From: Candidula unifasciata
Lineage: Eukaryota; Mollusca; Gastropoda; Stylommatophora; Geomitridae
Assembly (NCBI GenBank): GCA_905116865.2
Contig: CAJHNH020000693.1
Coordinates: 1-64,000, forward strand
Direction: 5' to 3'
DNA: 64,000 nucleotides
Made by a program: the position numbers and the translations under genes
In this document: positions 39,301 through 54,300 of the stretch, piece after piece
How the letters are laid out: each line of letters begins with the position of its first letter
Position numbering within the stretch: the first letter of the stretch is position 1
The notes under the pieces: model-generated
The model's input: the letters and a program-made list of their open reading frames with translations, nothing else
Told to the model about the DNA's origin: nothing
The model's database searches: none

Positions 39301-42300
39301 AACGTTTCACACTGTCAATAAAAGACCATGAAAGTTTGATATGTATCACATTATTAAATATTTCAACCAAGTGGTCATTTTATTGTGACCGACGAAAATG
39401 TTTGTCAATCGTCGCCGACATCGGAGTTAATGCTTAAGGTTAGTTGCGTATCCTTTACAGGACGTCGCAGAACCAACCCCAGCAGCCCCTGGCTGTTGTG
39501 TGGTTTCTCTAGGCAAATTACGTCCAGTAGTTTGCCATTGCTTTCTGGACGGTCGGCCCCCTGATACCACTGTCGAAACCAACGCAAGGCACATAGCCCG
39601 CAGCTGGGATCAAACCCGGCACCCTGGCATTACGAAGCGTTCTCATCGACTTAGCCACACTGCCGACGTTAACGCTTAAAATTCATCAAATATATAGTAT
39701 AAGCACTACAAAGTTGTTTCCCTTAATTAAAATAGAGAAATAAATGGGCTAAATAAAGGTTTCAACTAAATTCATAACAAAAATCGTGATTTTAACATGA
39801 CGGTGAGCGTCCAAAACTACCAGTGAGTTAATGTAGCATGGAGCAAATCCCTTTCCAGATAGCCAGATATATGTATGCATGCACACATATATGCATTGAA
39901 TTTTAATCATCCCTATCATTTGCCCGGCCTTGAGTGGGTACCGGGTATAGTCCTGGGAAGTAAAGGTGGCTAGCATGATGTTGACCACATCATTCACCGA
40001 GTGCTGATTGGTCTATAAAATATAGGTGAAGCCCTATATGCCCAATATGCCTAAAGGTGTGGAATAGGGTCCTTTACTTTGATCTGCCACCTTTCTGTGT
40101 TGATTTCATTCGTTCTTGTTTATCTCCTTGAACTTCTGGCTTCTACTTTCTGTTTATTTTAGATTGTAGTGACATTTTAATGACCAAAGGGAATTTAGCA
40201 TATTTCTGATTTGTCATTTAGTATATATCCTGTTTCAGTAAATTACTGTTCTCCTCTGTTTTATTAACTGACAAACACCTTCACTGAATTGTTTGTATTC
40301 TTCTTCTTCTGCATTCATCCGAAGATGTAACTGCATCATGCCCATTAACAGCATGGCTGCTATACTTGCACCTTTCGGCTGACACATACGACATCTGCAG
40401 GTATTTGTTGACTGGGTTTATATTCTATTTGTTTGTCTTTCTTTTATTTGTCAAGTTTATTAACAAATGTACCTGATTGTCATTAACTGTCCTAAAGCTA
40501 CCACCGACAGGATGCACACATACTGCGAGATCTAGCATTGACTGTTCTTGAGAAACCATACCTGTTAGTTCTTGCTCCTTGCTAGACAGACAATCCTTCA
40601 GTCTGATCACCTCATGCTGAGATAAAGCCAGAGCCTCAATGAGATCTGTTAGCTTCTGCTCTGCCCTGTCTTTGTCAAGTCTGGCTGTGTGCAGTAGTGC
40701 TTCCAAATCATTCTTGTCATGAGCATGCCTGGTTGTCTCAAATTCAGTCACCTAGCAGGAAATCTTCTAGGTCAATGGGCTATCTTGAGATCATGTTAAT
40801 TTACTTTCTATTTTATACTTCTAACTTTCATGAGTGTTTTCCATAACATGCACAAAGGCATAAACATGCACACAGATATGCAAAAACACATGCATGTATG
40901 TAGTGGAACCACTCCTCTTGAACACTTCCCTTCTGCAACATTTTGGATTCTGCACCCCACCTCCCCCTTCCCCCCAAAAAAAATTGGGGAAAGGGGAGGG
41001 GGGTGCTTATGAACAAAAACTGTGGTCCTGACCAGCCATTTCTGAAACCACAGGATGAGATGAGATTGTGGCAAAACTGTGGTCCTGACCAGCCATTTCT
41101 GAAACCACAGGATGAGATGAGATTGTGGCAAAACTGTGGTCCTGACCAGCCATTTCTGAAACCACGGGATGAGATGAGATTGTGGCAAAACTTTCACTCA
41201 GTGTAGAATCTCACTTTGATGTGCAGTGTGTCTTTTCATGAATTTCCTTGCTTCTGCCCACCCTCCAGGTTAGCAGGAATTTAATTTGTATCAAACAACT
41301 GCTCTAATCCAGCCTATATATGGCACAGAATCTGTGAACTTTTAGAAACTACACAAAAACATTCACTCTAAGGGTTTTGTAGTCACCTCTGAGACACCAT
41401 AGCCACTTGTAGAAATCTGGAACAATCCCTTCCACATCCTCCATTGTTTAGGCATTCTTGAAAAGTTTGAGTGCAAATGACAAACAGGACTGTGAACTCA
41501 GCCTGATAACAAATGTGGCCAGACAAAGACATTGCATGCTTGGAGGCAGTTGGTTGCTATGATAATCTGTTTCTAGACACTGGGACACTGACAGTGTTTA
41601 CACGGACAAGTTAGTGCACAATATCACACCTCATTAATACAAGGAGCCAAAAGGTAACAATTTCCTCCATAATTTGTAACTTAACTGTGTTTATTCTTTT
41701 TGTGTGTAATCAGATTGTACAAATCCGCATTGATTTTCTATTCAACTGTATGTATGAAGTACTGTTATAAAAATTACAATATATTAATAATATTCTGGAG
41801 TTAAAAAACTGATTAATTAACTAGTAATTAACATTAATAACAGGTTTTTATCTGTTAATCTATTTAGCATTCACTGTTTTGAGGAACATAGTTTCAGTTT
41901 TAAGACAACTCTGTTTTTAAAATTCTTGTTAGTTCTAAAACCAAGGTTTGACTGTAATAATTGTATCTGGTCATAATAGATCATTTGAGTTCCTACTGTA
42001 GTAAAGAAATATTGTAGCTGTCATTAGGAATGTTTGCTCACTTTGCTCCTTTCATTTTCCAGAAATGTTTTCAGTCTAGTGACTTCAGTCTGTTCTGCTG
42101 TTTGGGCTTCTTTCATCTCCAACAGCTGTTTCTCTAAAGCCTCCTTCTCTGCCTTCAATGACGTATGAGCAAGTTTAAGCACACTGAAAATGTGAGATTA
42201 CAATATGGTTATTTCTCGTTTAAAAAATTTTTAAAAAATCAGCATCGCTAAGGTCTCAGAAATCTGTAATCTAATCATTCAATATCTATAGTTCCTTCAA

Positions 42301-45300
42301 CAGTAGATAAACACACACACAAGCTATTTCCTCAAAAGGTTAGTTGCGTATCCTTTACAGGACGTTGCAAAACCAACCACAGCAGCCCCTGGCTGTTGTG
42401 TGGTTTTTCTAGGCAAATTTACATCCAATAGTTTGCCATTGCTTCCTGGACGGTCGGCCCCCTGATACCACTGTCAAAACCAACACAAGGCGCATAGCCC
42501 GCAGCTGGGATCGAACCCGGTATCCCGGCATTACGAAGCGTTTGCATCGACTTAACCACAGAGCCGACATTTTCTCAAAAACTGCCTGTTATATCGCAAT
42601 GATGTTTTGCATGCAGACTTAGAATATCCATGAGGTTAAGGAAATATTTTTCTCACTAAAGAAGAATATCATGTGTCGTTTTTTTTCCTTCTTTATAATT
42701 TATATTTTTATTATGAAACAGTCTTGGTAGACTTTTGGAATGTTTACTTTTTATTAGTTTCAGGAAGTAATGCACACTATGATTGGTTTAACAGGGGGGT
42801 CAAAAGAAAACTACGCAATTTCATGATTTCTCTTGTGCAAGGTCGCACTCTTAGTGACCAAAATAAGACACGGTCAAGGTTGTTAGGTCAAAGAGGCTTC
42901 CACTAATTAGTGTTGAGTAATTGTGTCATACAGCTAGCTGATAAAAGCTGACATAAACATCAATTTCAAAATGAATTTGAGATGCAACTTTATTACTGTG
43001 CAGAAGGTTACCATTTGACTGTACCAGCACTTCCTCAGGGAATCTAAGATGGGTCACTGATAGTGTGATATTCATGACGCAGAGAAACAAACACGATTGG
43101 CGCTTGGTCTGGATAAAGCATCATTTAACTGTTGGATTAGACAGGACACAGAATACACTCATGTCGAGCAAGGACGGAAAAGAAAAGTTGACAACTTTGA
43201 TGTAGATATCATTAGACGTGAGATCTTAAACATGTTGGAGACAAATCAACTTGTTACTCTCCGAAACTGAAATTAAGATTGAAATCACAATGCAGTATTG
43301 ACATTTCAAAAAGTCCTTCTCAAAAATAGACATTCATTTCTGGAAAAGTGTGTAAAACATGTGCTCCGAGAGGAAGACGAGTACTGGCACCGAGATAGAT
43401 TACAATTTGTTCAGCCAGTAACAATTATGAACCTTTAGAGATCATCAACTTCGGAATGATTGAAAACCATTTCTTCAATGAGTGGTTCAATATCATCAAC
43501 CCATTAGGTACATCTACAGTTGCAACAAACACATCTCCATATCCAAATATGTCAACCGTAGTACAATTTAAGATACACCCTGTGGTCTAATGATGACCGA
43601 AGGGGAATACTAACTGTTGCATATTGGGGACATGTTTACAACTGAACAAGGCAGACAGATTGGCTGGATCTGCATCACTTGGTGGTAAATTGATACATGA
43701 CAAGGCAGATGTGGTCAAGGTCCTTTGGGAACAAGTAATCAGAAGAGAACATAGATTATCATGGCTTGGAGAAAATATACACCTGGGTGTGACCAGAGGG
43801 CCTGGCCGTCACATTACACTCAAAGGAATGGCAAGATTTACATATAATCAGATTAGAACCAGTACTATTAATATTGGAACTCTGCGCTGGCTGCTGAAGA
43901 TGGGGACGGAGTGCATATGGGAATGCACTGAGTGCTGTGATGTCTTTCTTGATACAGCTCAACTCAGCTCAGTTGAACATAAATTACAAATAAATTTACT
44001 TCACCTATCAATGTACTATGGAGACATGCCTCAAACAAAAAATAGAACCGGAAATTCAAATATTTAATGGCTACAATGGTTCAAAAAGATCAAAGTAATT
44101 GGCTGGTATTCAGCATCCCGAGCATGCATGGACTCCAAGGCTGCATGCACAAAATTGTTGTGATCTAACAGGCAGTTTTTGAGAAAATGCCCTGCAAGTG
44201 TCTTCATTAGATGTTGAACCAACTATAATAACTAACTCATTATGTAGCAGGTCCTTTTCAGAACGTTGCTCTTATCACGGTCTGTCTGAAAGAAACTTGG
44301 TCTCTCGCCAGCTCTCCCGCCTCATGCACTTTCATACTCAATGAGTCACTTACATCCTGTGCCCATCTTCCTGTTGGTCGGCCCCTGCCCCTTCTTCCTG
44401 GTACCATGCCTTCTGCTATAATATTTTCCAATCCCTCGTGGCGCTTGAGGTGACCAAAATATTTTACCTTCTGAGACAGGGTGCTTTTTATTAGCCAATC
44501 TTCCATGATGTTCAGATCTTTCAAGATGACAGTATTTCATCTCTTTTTTGTCCAAGATATTCTGAGAATCTTTCTTTAGCATTCAGCTCAAAAGCCCCTA
44601 TTCTCTTTCTTAGGGACTGGGAGATAGTCCACGACTCACATCCATATGTTGCTACAGGAAAGATGCATGCTCTCAAAATTCTAATTTTGATCTCCTAACT
44701 ACTGTGGCAAAATATATTTTATATATTACAAAAAAAACATTCGGTTTGAAAAAAATGAAGTGGAAAAAAAAAGAACACCACTATTCTGACACAAATAATA
44801 ACATCAAAACACTAATGAGATGAAGAAAGAAAATTAAATTTAAAGAAAGAAAAATAAAATTCAGGGGTCATTTAAACAAACGTTAGTCTTCCCACGGGAA
44901 GTAGGTCACGTTCCATTGATAATTTTGTTTGGACTAGTCTACCGTCATCGAGGTTATGGGTGTGGCCTGAGTGATTTTGTCTTGCATTTATGTTTTTATT
45001 CTGAGAAACAGACTGCCTGTGACATAGATTTCATCACTCTCTAAAAGGGTTGTGTGTTAGACCCAGTCTTTAGATGTTTTTAGAGTGTTAAAAGCTCTGG
45101 CATGGTGAAATATACAACACTCGATATCAACGGCATTGCGGAACAGCCCGTCGCCTTGTGTGAAGGTCAGATGGCTCAAGGTCAACCAACCAGAAGTGAG
45201 GTAGGCTGAAGGTCGACCAATCAAAACTGAGTGTATATGGGTGGTCTGTGAGAAGACCAATGTAACTATTAGCCAGAGATCAAAATCACGGTGCTAGACC

Positions 45301-48300
45301 ACAGAGGAAACAGATCATAAACAGTCAGAAATGTTAAAACTGAGTATTGCAGCTGAGTTATATCACATTTAATACAAACAGCCAAAAGGATATTATGTAT
45401 TTTGTTTACATTTTTTTTAAACAAAGACAGCTGTTAATTCAACACAAAATAGCTTGAATAAATAAATGAATTAAAGAAGGAAATGACTACACTTGAAACA
45501 TGCCAGCAGCAGCTATGTCCCCCTCTTCTGTGGCAAACTATGTCCCCCTCTTCTGTGGCAAACTATGTCCCCCTCTTCTGTGGCAAACTATGTCCCCCTC
45601 TTCTGTGGCAAACAAAGAATTCTTTCACAAAAACCACGCCGTTCAGTAGAAGTAAAATTCTTCTTCTTCTTTGTATTCAACGGTGTTAAACCACAGTGAA
45701 CAGTTCTGGTTGTTTGTCCACTTCTAGACTTTAGTTCTGATCAAGAACCTGAGTCCTGTGTGGACATCCATTTTACAGATCTGGCTTATTTGCATGCTTA
45801 CAGCAAACTGTCGTCCTGATACGGAATACAATTTTTCTTCATTTTAAATCCCCACTCCGGCTGTAGCCAGAGGCCCTAATATAACCTAACGGTTGAACAG
45901 GGTTTCTGGGACCTCTCGTCAGTGTGACCGGGTGTTTATCGCTTGGTGGATATCCTAGTGGGGTTGAATCTCATTCACTCACTCACACTCATGCTGACTG
46001 CTGGTTCCTTGCCTCTAAGGCAGATTTACTCTTTGAAGGATACCCCTAATGAGTCGACTCTACTACATGCTTGTTAGGGAGGCAGTGGGTCCATTTCTAC
46101 CCCATCCCCACAATGGAGCCCTGGAACACACATGGGAACAAAAGTTCTATGAAGAATGCATGCACTCATTAACATTCATGCGCTTGCTCCCCCGCCTGCA
46201 CACACAAGCAAGAAATGCAATACTGCACCTGGGGAAGGCATGGACAGAGCTGATTCCTCTACGACTGTGTATGGTCTAAGCTAGTGGATAATGATAAATC
46301 TTTGATGCTAATACGACTGTATGACTGTATGGTCTAAGCTAGTGGATAATGATAAATCTTTGATGCTAATACGACTGTATGACTGTATGGTCTAAGCTAG
46401 TGGATAATGATAAATCTTTGATGCTAATACGACTGTGTATGGTCTAAGCTAGTGGATAATGATAAATCTCTGATGCTAATACGACTGTGTATGGTCTAAG
46501 CATGTGGATAATGATAAATCTCTGATGTTAATGTGACTGTGTATGGTCTAAGCTAATGGATAATGATAAATCTCTGATGCTAATACCACTGTGTGACTGT
46601 ATGGTCTAGGCTAGTGGATAATGATAAATCTCTGATGCTAATACGTCTGTGTGACTGTATGGTCGAGGCTAGTGGATAATGATAAATCTCTGATGCTAAT
46701 ACGACTGTGTGACTGTATGGTCTAAGCTAGTGGATAATGATAAATCTCTGATGCTAATACGACTGTGTGACTGTATGGTCTAAGCTAGTGGATAATGATA
46801 AATCTCCGATGCTAATACGTCTGTGTGACTGTATGGTCTAAGCTAGTGGATAACGATAAATCTCTGATGCTAATACGACTGTATGACTGTATGGTCTAGG
46901 CTAGTGGATAATGATAAATCTCTGATGCTAATACGTCTGTGTGACTGTATGGTCTAAGCTAGTGGATAATGATAAATCTCTGATGCTAATATGACTGTAT
47001 GACAGTATGGTCTAGGCTAGTGGATAATGATAAATCTCTGATGCTAATACGACTGTATGACTGTATGGTCTAAGCTAGTGGATAATGATAAATCTCTGAT
47101 GCTAATACGACTGTGTGACTGAATGGTCTAGGCTAGTGGATAATGATAAATCTCTGATGCTAATATGACTGTGACTGTATGGTCTAAGCTAGTGGATAAT
47201 GATAAATCCCTGATGCTAATATGACTGTGTGACTGTATGGTCTAGGCTAGTGGATAATGATAAATCTCTGATGCTAATACGACTGTATGACTGTATGGTC
47301 TAAGCTAGTGGATAATGATAAATCTCTGATGCTAATACGTCTGTGTGACTGTATGGTCTAAGCTAGTGGATAATGATAAATCTTTGATGCTAATACGACT
47401 GTGTATGGTCTAAGCTAGTGGATAATGATAAATCTTTGATGCTAATATGACTGTGTATGGTCTAAGCTAGTGGATAATGAAAAATCTTTGATGCTAATAC
47501 GACTGTGTATGGTCTAAGCTAGTGGATAATGATAAATCTTTGATGCTAATACGACTGTGTATGGTCTAAGCTAGTGGATAATGATAAATCTTTGATGCTA
47601 ATACGACTGTGTGACTGTATGGTCTAAGCTAGTGGATAATGATAAATCTCTGATGCTAATACGACTGTATGACTGTATGGTCTAGGCTAGTGGGTAATGA
47701 TAAATCTCTGATGCTAATACGACTGTATGACTGTATGGTCTAGGCTAGTGGATAATGATAAATCTCTGATGCTAATACGACTGTGTATTGTCTAAGCTAG
47801 TGGATAATGATAAATCCCTGATGCTAATACGACTGTGTGACTGTATGGTCTAGGCTAGTGGATAATGATAAATTCCCTGATGCTAATACGACTGTGTGAC
47901 TGAATGGTCTAGGCTAGTGGATAATGATAAATTCCCTGATGCTAATACGACTGTGTGACTGAATGGTCTAGGCTAGTGGATAATGATAAATCTCTGATGC
48001 TAATACAACTGTATGATCTGGGATTTATTCCCAGTGAGCCCAGCCTGTGCCATCTTTGAGATCAGGACAGGAGACACTGCAATCAACTTCTCATGGCAAC
48101 AGTCAGCAGAGCTATATTTTGGGGTGGCTGTTGCATGGGAGGACTAAGCACTGTTGAGGATGTCCAGTGTGCAGTGTGTTGACTGGGATAACAGACACAC
48201 ACATGTGACACAGATAGACAGCTATACAAAGAGAAAGGTAAAGAAAGAGTGGAAGTGTATTTAAGAGACCAAAGCTAGAAACAAAATCCATGCTACTCAT

Positions 48301-51300
48301 TCTCAATGTGAACAAAATTACTGAGCTGACTTTGACTAAAACTATTAGTTTTATATATGTGTGTGTATAAAAGTCAGCAGTCTGATCCCACTTGACTGTA
48401 GCTGCTGCAGTCTATACACACATCCAGGTGTCAGCTGTACAATGCATACACTGAACTCACCTGTATTTCCCTCTCATTTTCTCCTCGGCCTCTTGAGCTT
48501 CTTTACATTCTGATTCCAAGCAATGCACAGCATTACACCACTCTGTCTGCTTTCTCATGAGTTCTTCTCTCTCCTCCTGTGCAGACTTGAGAAGACCAAG
48601 AAGATGGTCATCTCTGTCAGATTTATCTGGTAGATCACCAGATATCAGCAGATGCTTCAGATGCTCCAGCTGAAAATGCAAATGTTGAATCAATGATGAC
48701 ACCAGCACATGTTATCGCTGCAGGTCATTAGCATCAAAGCTGAGTCAATGGCTGACTGTCTATGTAAGTGACCAGCACTGAGAAGCAAGAATGGTTGGCT
48801 GTCTGTGTAAGTGACCAGCACTGAGAAGCAAGAATGGTTGGCTGTCTATGTAAGTGACCAGCACTGAGAAGCAAGAATGGTTGGCTGTCTATGTAAGTGA
48901 CCAGCACTGAGAAGCAAGAATGGTTGGCTGTTTATGTAAGTGACCAGCACTGAAAAGCAAGAATGGTTGGCTGTCTATGTAAGTGACCAGCACTGAAAAG
49001 CAAGAATGGTTGGCTGTCTGTGTAAGTGACCAGCACTGAAAAGCAAGAATGGTTGGCTGTCTATGTAAGTGACCAGCACTGAGAAGCAAGAATGGCTGAC
49101 TGTCTATGTAAGTAACCAGCACTGAGAAGCAAGAATGGTTGGCTGTCTATGTAAGTGACCAGCACTGAGAAGCAAGAATGGCTGACTGTCTATGTAAGTG
49201 ACCAGCACTGAGAAGCAAGAATGGTTGACTGTCTATGTAAGTGACCTGCACTGAGAAGCAAGAATGGTTGACTGTCTATGTAAGTGACCAGCACTGAGAA
49301 GCAAGAATGGTTGACTGTCTATGTAAGTGACCAGCACTGAGAAGCAAGAATGGTTGACTGTCTATGTAAGTGACCAGCACTGAGAAGCAAGAATGGTTGG
49401 CTGTCTATGTAAGTGACAGCTGAGAAGCAAGAATGGTTGACTGTGTAAGTGACCAGCACTGAGAAGCAAGAATGGTTGACTGTCTATGTAAGTGACCAGC
49501 ACTGAGAAGCAAGAATGGTTGACTGTCTATGTAAGTGACCAGCACTGAGAAGCAAGAATGGTTGACTGTCTATGTAAGTGACCTGCACTGAGAAGCAAGA
49601 ATGGCTGGCTGACTAGAATTCACAAACCTATTCTACTACTGGTATAAATATCAAATGTTTGTTTGTGTCTTCCCTCCATTGTACACTTCATCAATTTTGC
49701 ATTCCAGAAAGCATATCCGACAAATCCACTGACAATTCAAATAAAAATGTAAACAGTCATCAAACAAAGGGATCATTGAACGAATGCAGTTTACAGTTTG
49801 AACTAATGCATACAAAACTCAAATTATACTCAAAAGCAGTTAATGGCAAATATGGCTGATGGGTGAGAAATGTTAAGCCTTGACCTTTCAGGGTCACATA
49901 TGAGCTGGTTTGGCCTGTTCCCTTCTTCACTGCCTTGGCTTTCCAGAATACTGGCAAAAATCGGCCGGTCCCCCTTTCTTTTTAGGTTGGGTAAAAGTAT
50001 ACATAAACATTACCGAAAATTTAACACAATTGTTTACAAGGATAGCGACTTTTCCAAGACAAATCATAATTTATTAATGAATGTCTACAACAAAGTTTTC
50101 AAATTAGATTTATTTATGGGCCTGTTCAGACCTTGATTTGACATACAGAACATGACTTTTATTTCCAGTCACTATGACTTACAGTCACTATGATTCACAA
50201 GAGCCCTTGAACATTTGCCAAAGTCAAAGTGTCTGTCTCGCAACACCAAGATCAAAATAAATACAACGTAGACAAGACCAGTCGTTTTATATGGCTCTAA
50301 AACTTAGAGCACAACTAAAAAAGATGAAGCCTTATTACAGGTTTTCGAAAACGGAGTCTTACGACGAATCTTTGGACCCATCAAAGATGCAAACAGCCGA
50401 GAATCAAGAGTGAGAAGCAATAACGAAATTCATAATCTGTTGAAATCACCATTGATCACTGGCTTCATAAGAGCTAGTAGACTGAAATGGTTGGGGCATA
50501 CTGAAAGAATGTCAGACAACAGAGAAGTAAAAAATGTATACACAAGGGAAATATATATTTGTAGACCACAAGGCAAACGAAAAAAGAAGATGGATAGATA
50601 ATGTCCAGACAGACCTGCAAACACTTGGTGTCACCAACTGGAAAGAGAAGGCCAACCAGAGAGATGAATGGAGGCGGGTGATATCTGTAACAATGAACCC
50701 CCAAGGGTTCGGAATGCTAAAGATGAAGAAGATGATTCACAAGAGCCATGATCTGGCAAGATTAAAAATACTATGCTTCCAGTTTCACTCAGAACTCTTA
50801 AGAGCACTGCTGAACACAGTATCCTTAACAATGCTTATCCTTATCAGTGCCAAGCATGGACACTGGTCTTCAGAAGACAGAAGAAAAATAGTCACAACAT
50901 AAATGAAATCTTTATGCATTATCCGTAACAAGGAAAAACTGACTTAAGAATGATAATATCAGAAGATGACTCAGCACAGAACTAAAACTGAATGTTTCCC
51001 ACAGAGAACAGATTGGCTATGTAATCAGACTGTTAACAAACAGGGCACCATAGAGAGCAATGTTGCAGAGTTACAACAGTAACAGAACTAGATGATAGAC
51101 GGCAGAAATATTGGAGATACTGAACAGTACTTGATATGGACAGAAGGCTCCTTCCAGAGATCTCTTCCTGTCCTGTTGCTGCAAGACATTTAAGGATAGA
51201 GAAAAGAAGAAGTTTCTCTTACGTGAAATCTTGCATTTTCCAACTTGACTGTTTGTGTGCACAGGGACTCCAGAAGGACAGCCTTCTCATCTGTAAGCTT

Positions 51301-54300
51301 AGTGTTGTCTTCTGTCAGCTCATTGACAGCATCTTGTAAGTCACCCAGTTCCTATGGCAGATACCATTTCATTGTAGTTAACAGTCACACTAAGCTAGTG
51401 AAAACTTCACAGTCAATCATGGAATCACAATCTGAAACAAAACTGATGATATCCATTGTCCTCCAAACAGCAGGATGCATGCCTGAATGCCAGCGGTGAC
51501 CTCTTCCGATCTCAGGTGCATATTTGCTTTATAACAGTTGATATCAATTCTGCCACGCCTGCTAACATACTTGTTATATGTTTGTAACAAAGCCACTAGG
51601 ACTTGTTTAATTTAGGTACACCACATATGATCATGTTTTCTCAATATGTCTCCCATCTAATAAAGGATCTTTTTCATGCCTTCAGACGTACTGGCCATTT
51701 AGTGCTAGATCTTTTTGTACTGACCAATCAGCACTCAGTGGGGGACGTGATCAACATCCTTCCAGCCGCCTTTACGTCCCAGGACTTTATCTGGTACACA
51801 TTTCAGGCTTGGTCGATCTAGAAGCCAATATCAATTTTGAGAAAAGTCTGGCTCTATTCGGAATTGAACCCATGACCTTTTGATCCGAAGGCAAGCATTT
51901 AGCTGTGACGCCACAGGGGCTGCTTTCTAATGGTAGTATCCTTTCCTTCCGTCTTGATAACTGGAATTTAGTTATCTTTCTAAACTTCAAATTAATGACA
52001 TGATCTCAAACAATTCAGGCCAAAGCGTTTTTAGATAATTGCTCATGACTCACTGGATTTTGCAGCTAAAGTTTCCTAGTAACAAGTCTCATGCTAAACC
52101 TCCTTAGTGGGCTTTTAATACATGCATGGTTAGTTACAGTACTTGTATTGTTGGCTTTTAATACATGCATGGTTAGTCACAGTACTTGTATTGTTGGCTT
52201 TTAATACATGCATGGTTAGTTACAGTACTTGTATTGTTGGCTTTTAATACATGCATGGTTAGTAACAGTACTTGTATTGTTGGCTTTCAATACATGCATG
52301 GTTAGTAACAGTACTTGTATTGTTGGCTTTTAATACATGCATGGTTAGTTACAGTACTTGTATTGTTGGCTTTTAATACATGCATGGTTAGTTACAGTAC
52401 TTGTATTGTTGGCTTTTAATACATGCATGGTTAGTTACAGTACTTGTATTGTTGGCTTTTAATACATGCATGGTTAGTTACAGTACTTGTATTGTTGGCT
52501 TTTAATACATGCATGGTTAGTTACAGTACTTGTATTGTTGGCTTTTAATACATGCATGGTTAGTAACAGTACTTGTATTGTTGGCTTTCAATACATGCAT
52601 GGTTAGTAACAGTACTTGTATTGTTGGCTTTTAATACATGCATGGTTAGTTACAGTACTTGTATTGTTGGCTTTTAATACATGCATGGTTAGTAACAGTA
52701 CTTGTATTGTTGGCTTTCAATACATGCATGGTTAGTAACAGTACTTGTATTGTTGGCTTTTAATACATGCATGGTTAGTTACAGTACTTGTATTGCTGGC
52801 TTACATTATGGACCCCAGTACCACTGAAGCATTTTTTGAAATTAACTAGTGAATTTCATTTGTATCTTTCATATTTGTCTTTAATTAAAAATCAGACGAC
52901 TTCTATTTGTCATCTACTTTGATTTTCAGAAAGTGCATCCCTGCTGCCATACTATTTGAATACCAGAATGTGAATCTAATGCAGGTCTCATAACAATGAA
53001 ATCATTTTAAAGAATTAAAAATTGTATTTCAACTAATTATATTTTGCCACTGCTAAAGATTTGTCTTGAATATAAATGTTACAGACAGGTTCTAAGAATA
53101 TCTTGGGTAAAGAAAAGAACAAATGCATCCATACTTCAAGGGCTGAATATTGAAGAGGGTTGGCTAGTAAAGACAATAAAACAAAGAAAATTGAAATATT
53201 TTGGTCACTTGAAACGTCATGGAAGTCTAGAGAGAACAATAATGGAGGGGTATATGCCTGGGAAGAGAGGAAGAGGAAGGCCAAGGAGAAGATGGGTGCA
53301 GGATGTGGCAGATGATCTCCAGATGGGTGTCTCAGACGCAGGAAATCTTGCTCAGGATAGGAAGGTTTTCCGGAGGGTTGTTATGGCAGCGAGGTTCCGC
53401 GAGGGACATGCTACTGAATGAATGAATGAATGAAAGATTTGTCTCCATGTGCAGCTGCACATGTTACACAAATACAGGCTTGCATATATTTATACAACTT
53501 TGAAGGAAACTATTGCAATTAACAGCTCAAACTGTTAATACTTTTCTAATATGTGACAATTAAAAGATTTAACCAAAACAACAGACATTATAAAAGAAAT
53601 GATGCAATTAAACAATACCTCTAAAACAAAGATAAAAGTTTAATTCTTGTTGAAGCATTTTCTTGCTAACCTTTCAAAACTGTCCAATCCTCACCCATCA
53701 AACACACCATACCTGCAGGGTTGCTTGTAATTCCTCACACATCAAACATACCATACCTGCAGGGTTGCTTGTAATTCCTCACACATCAAACACACCATAC
53801 CTGCAGGGTTGCTTGTAATTCCTCACACATCAAACACATCATACCTGCAGGGTTGCTTGTAATTCCTCACCCATCAAACACATCATACCTGCAGGGTTGC
53901 TTGTAATTCCTCACACATCAAACACATCATACCTGCAGGGTTGCTTGTAATTCCTCACACATCAAACATACCATACCTGCAGGGTTGCTTGTAATTCCTC
54001 ACACATCAAACACACCATACCTGCAGGGTTGCTTGTAATTCCTCACACATCAAACACACCATACCTGCAGGGTTGCTTGTAATTCCTCACACATCAAACA
54101 TACCATACCTGCAGGGTTGCTTGTAATTCCTCACACATCAAACACACCATACCTGCAGGGTTGCTTGTAATTCCTCACACATCAAACATACCATACCTGC
54201 AGGGTGCAGGGTTGCTTGTAATTCCTCACACATCAAACATACCATACCTGCAGGGTTGCTTGTAATTCCTCACACATCAAACACACCATACCTGCAGGGT

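Noticed and set aside
43150..43420. IS630/Tc1-type transposase gene
   Set aside because: Only a short helix-turn-helix-like stretch is readable and no DDE residues were found; kept only as a low-confidence note.
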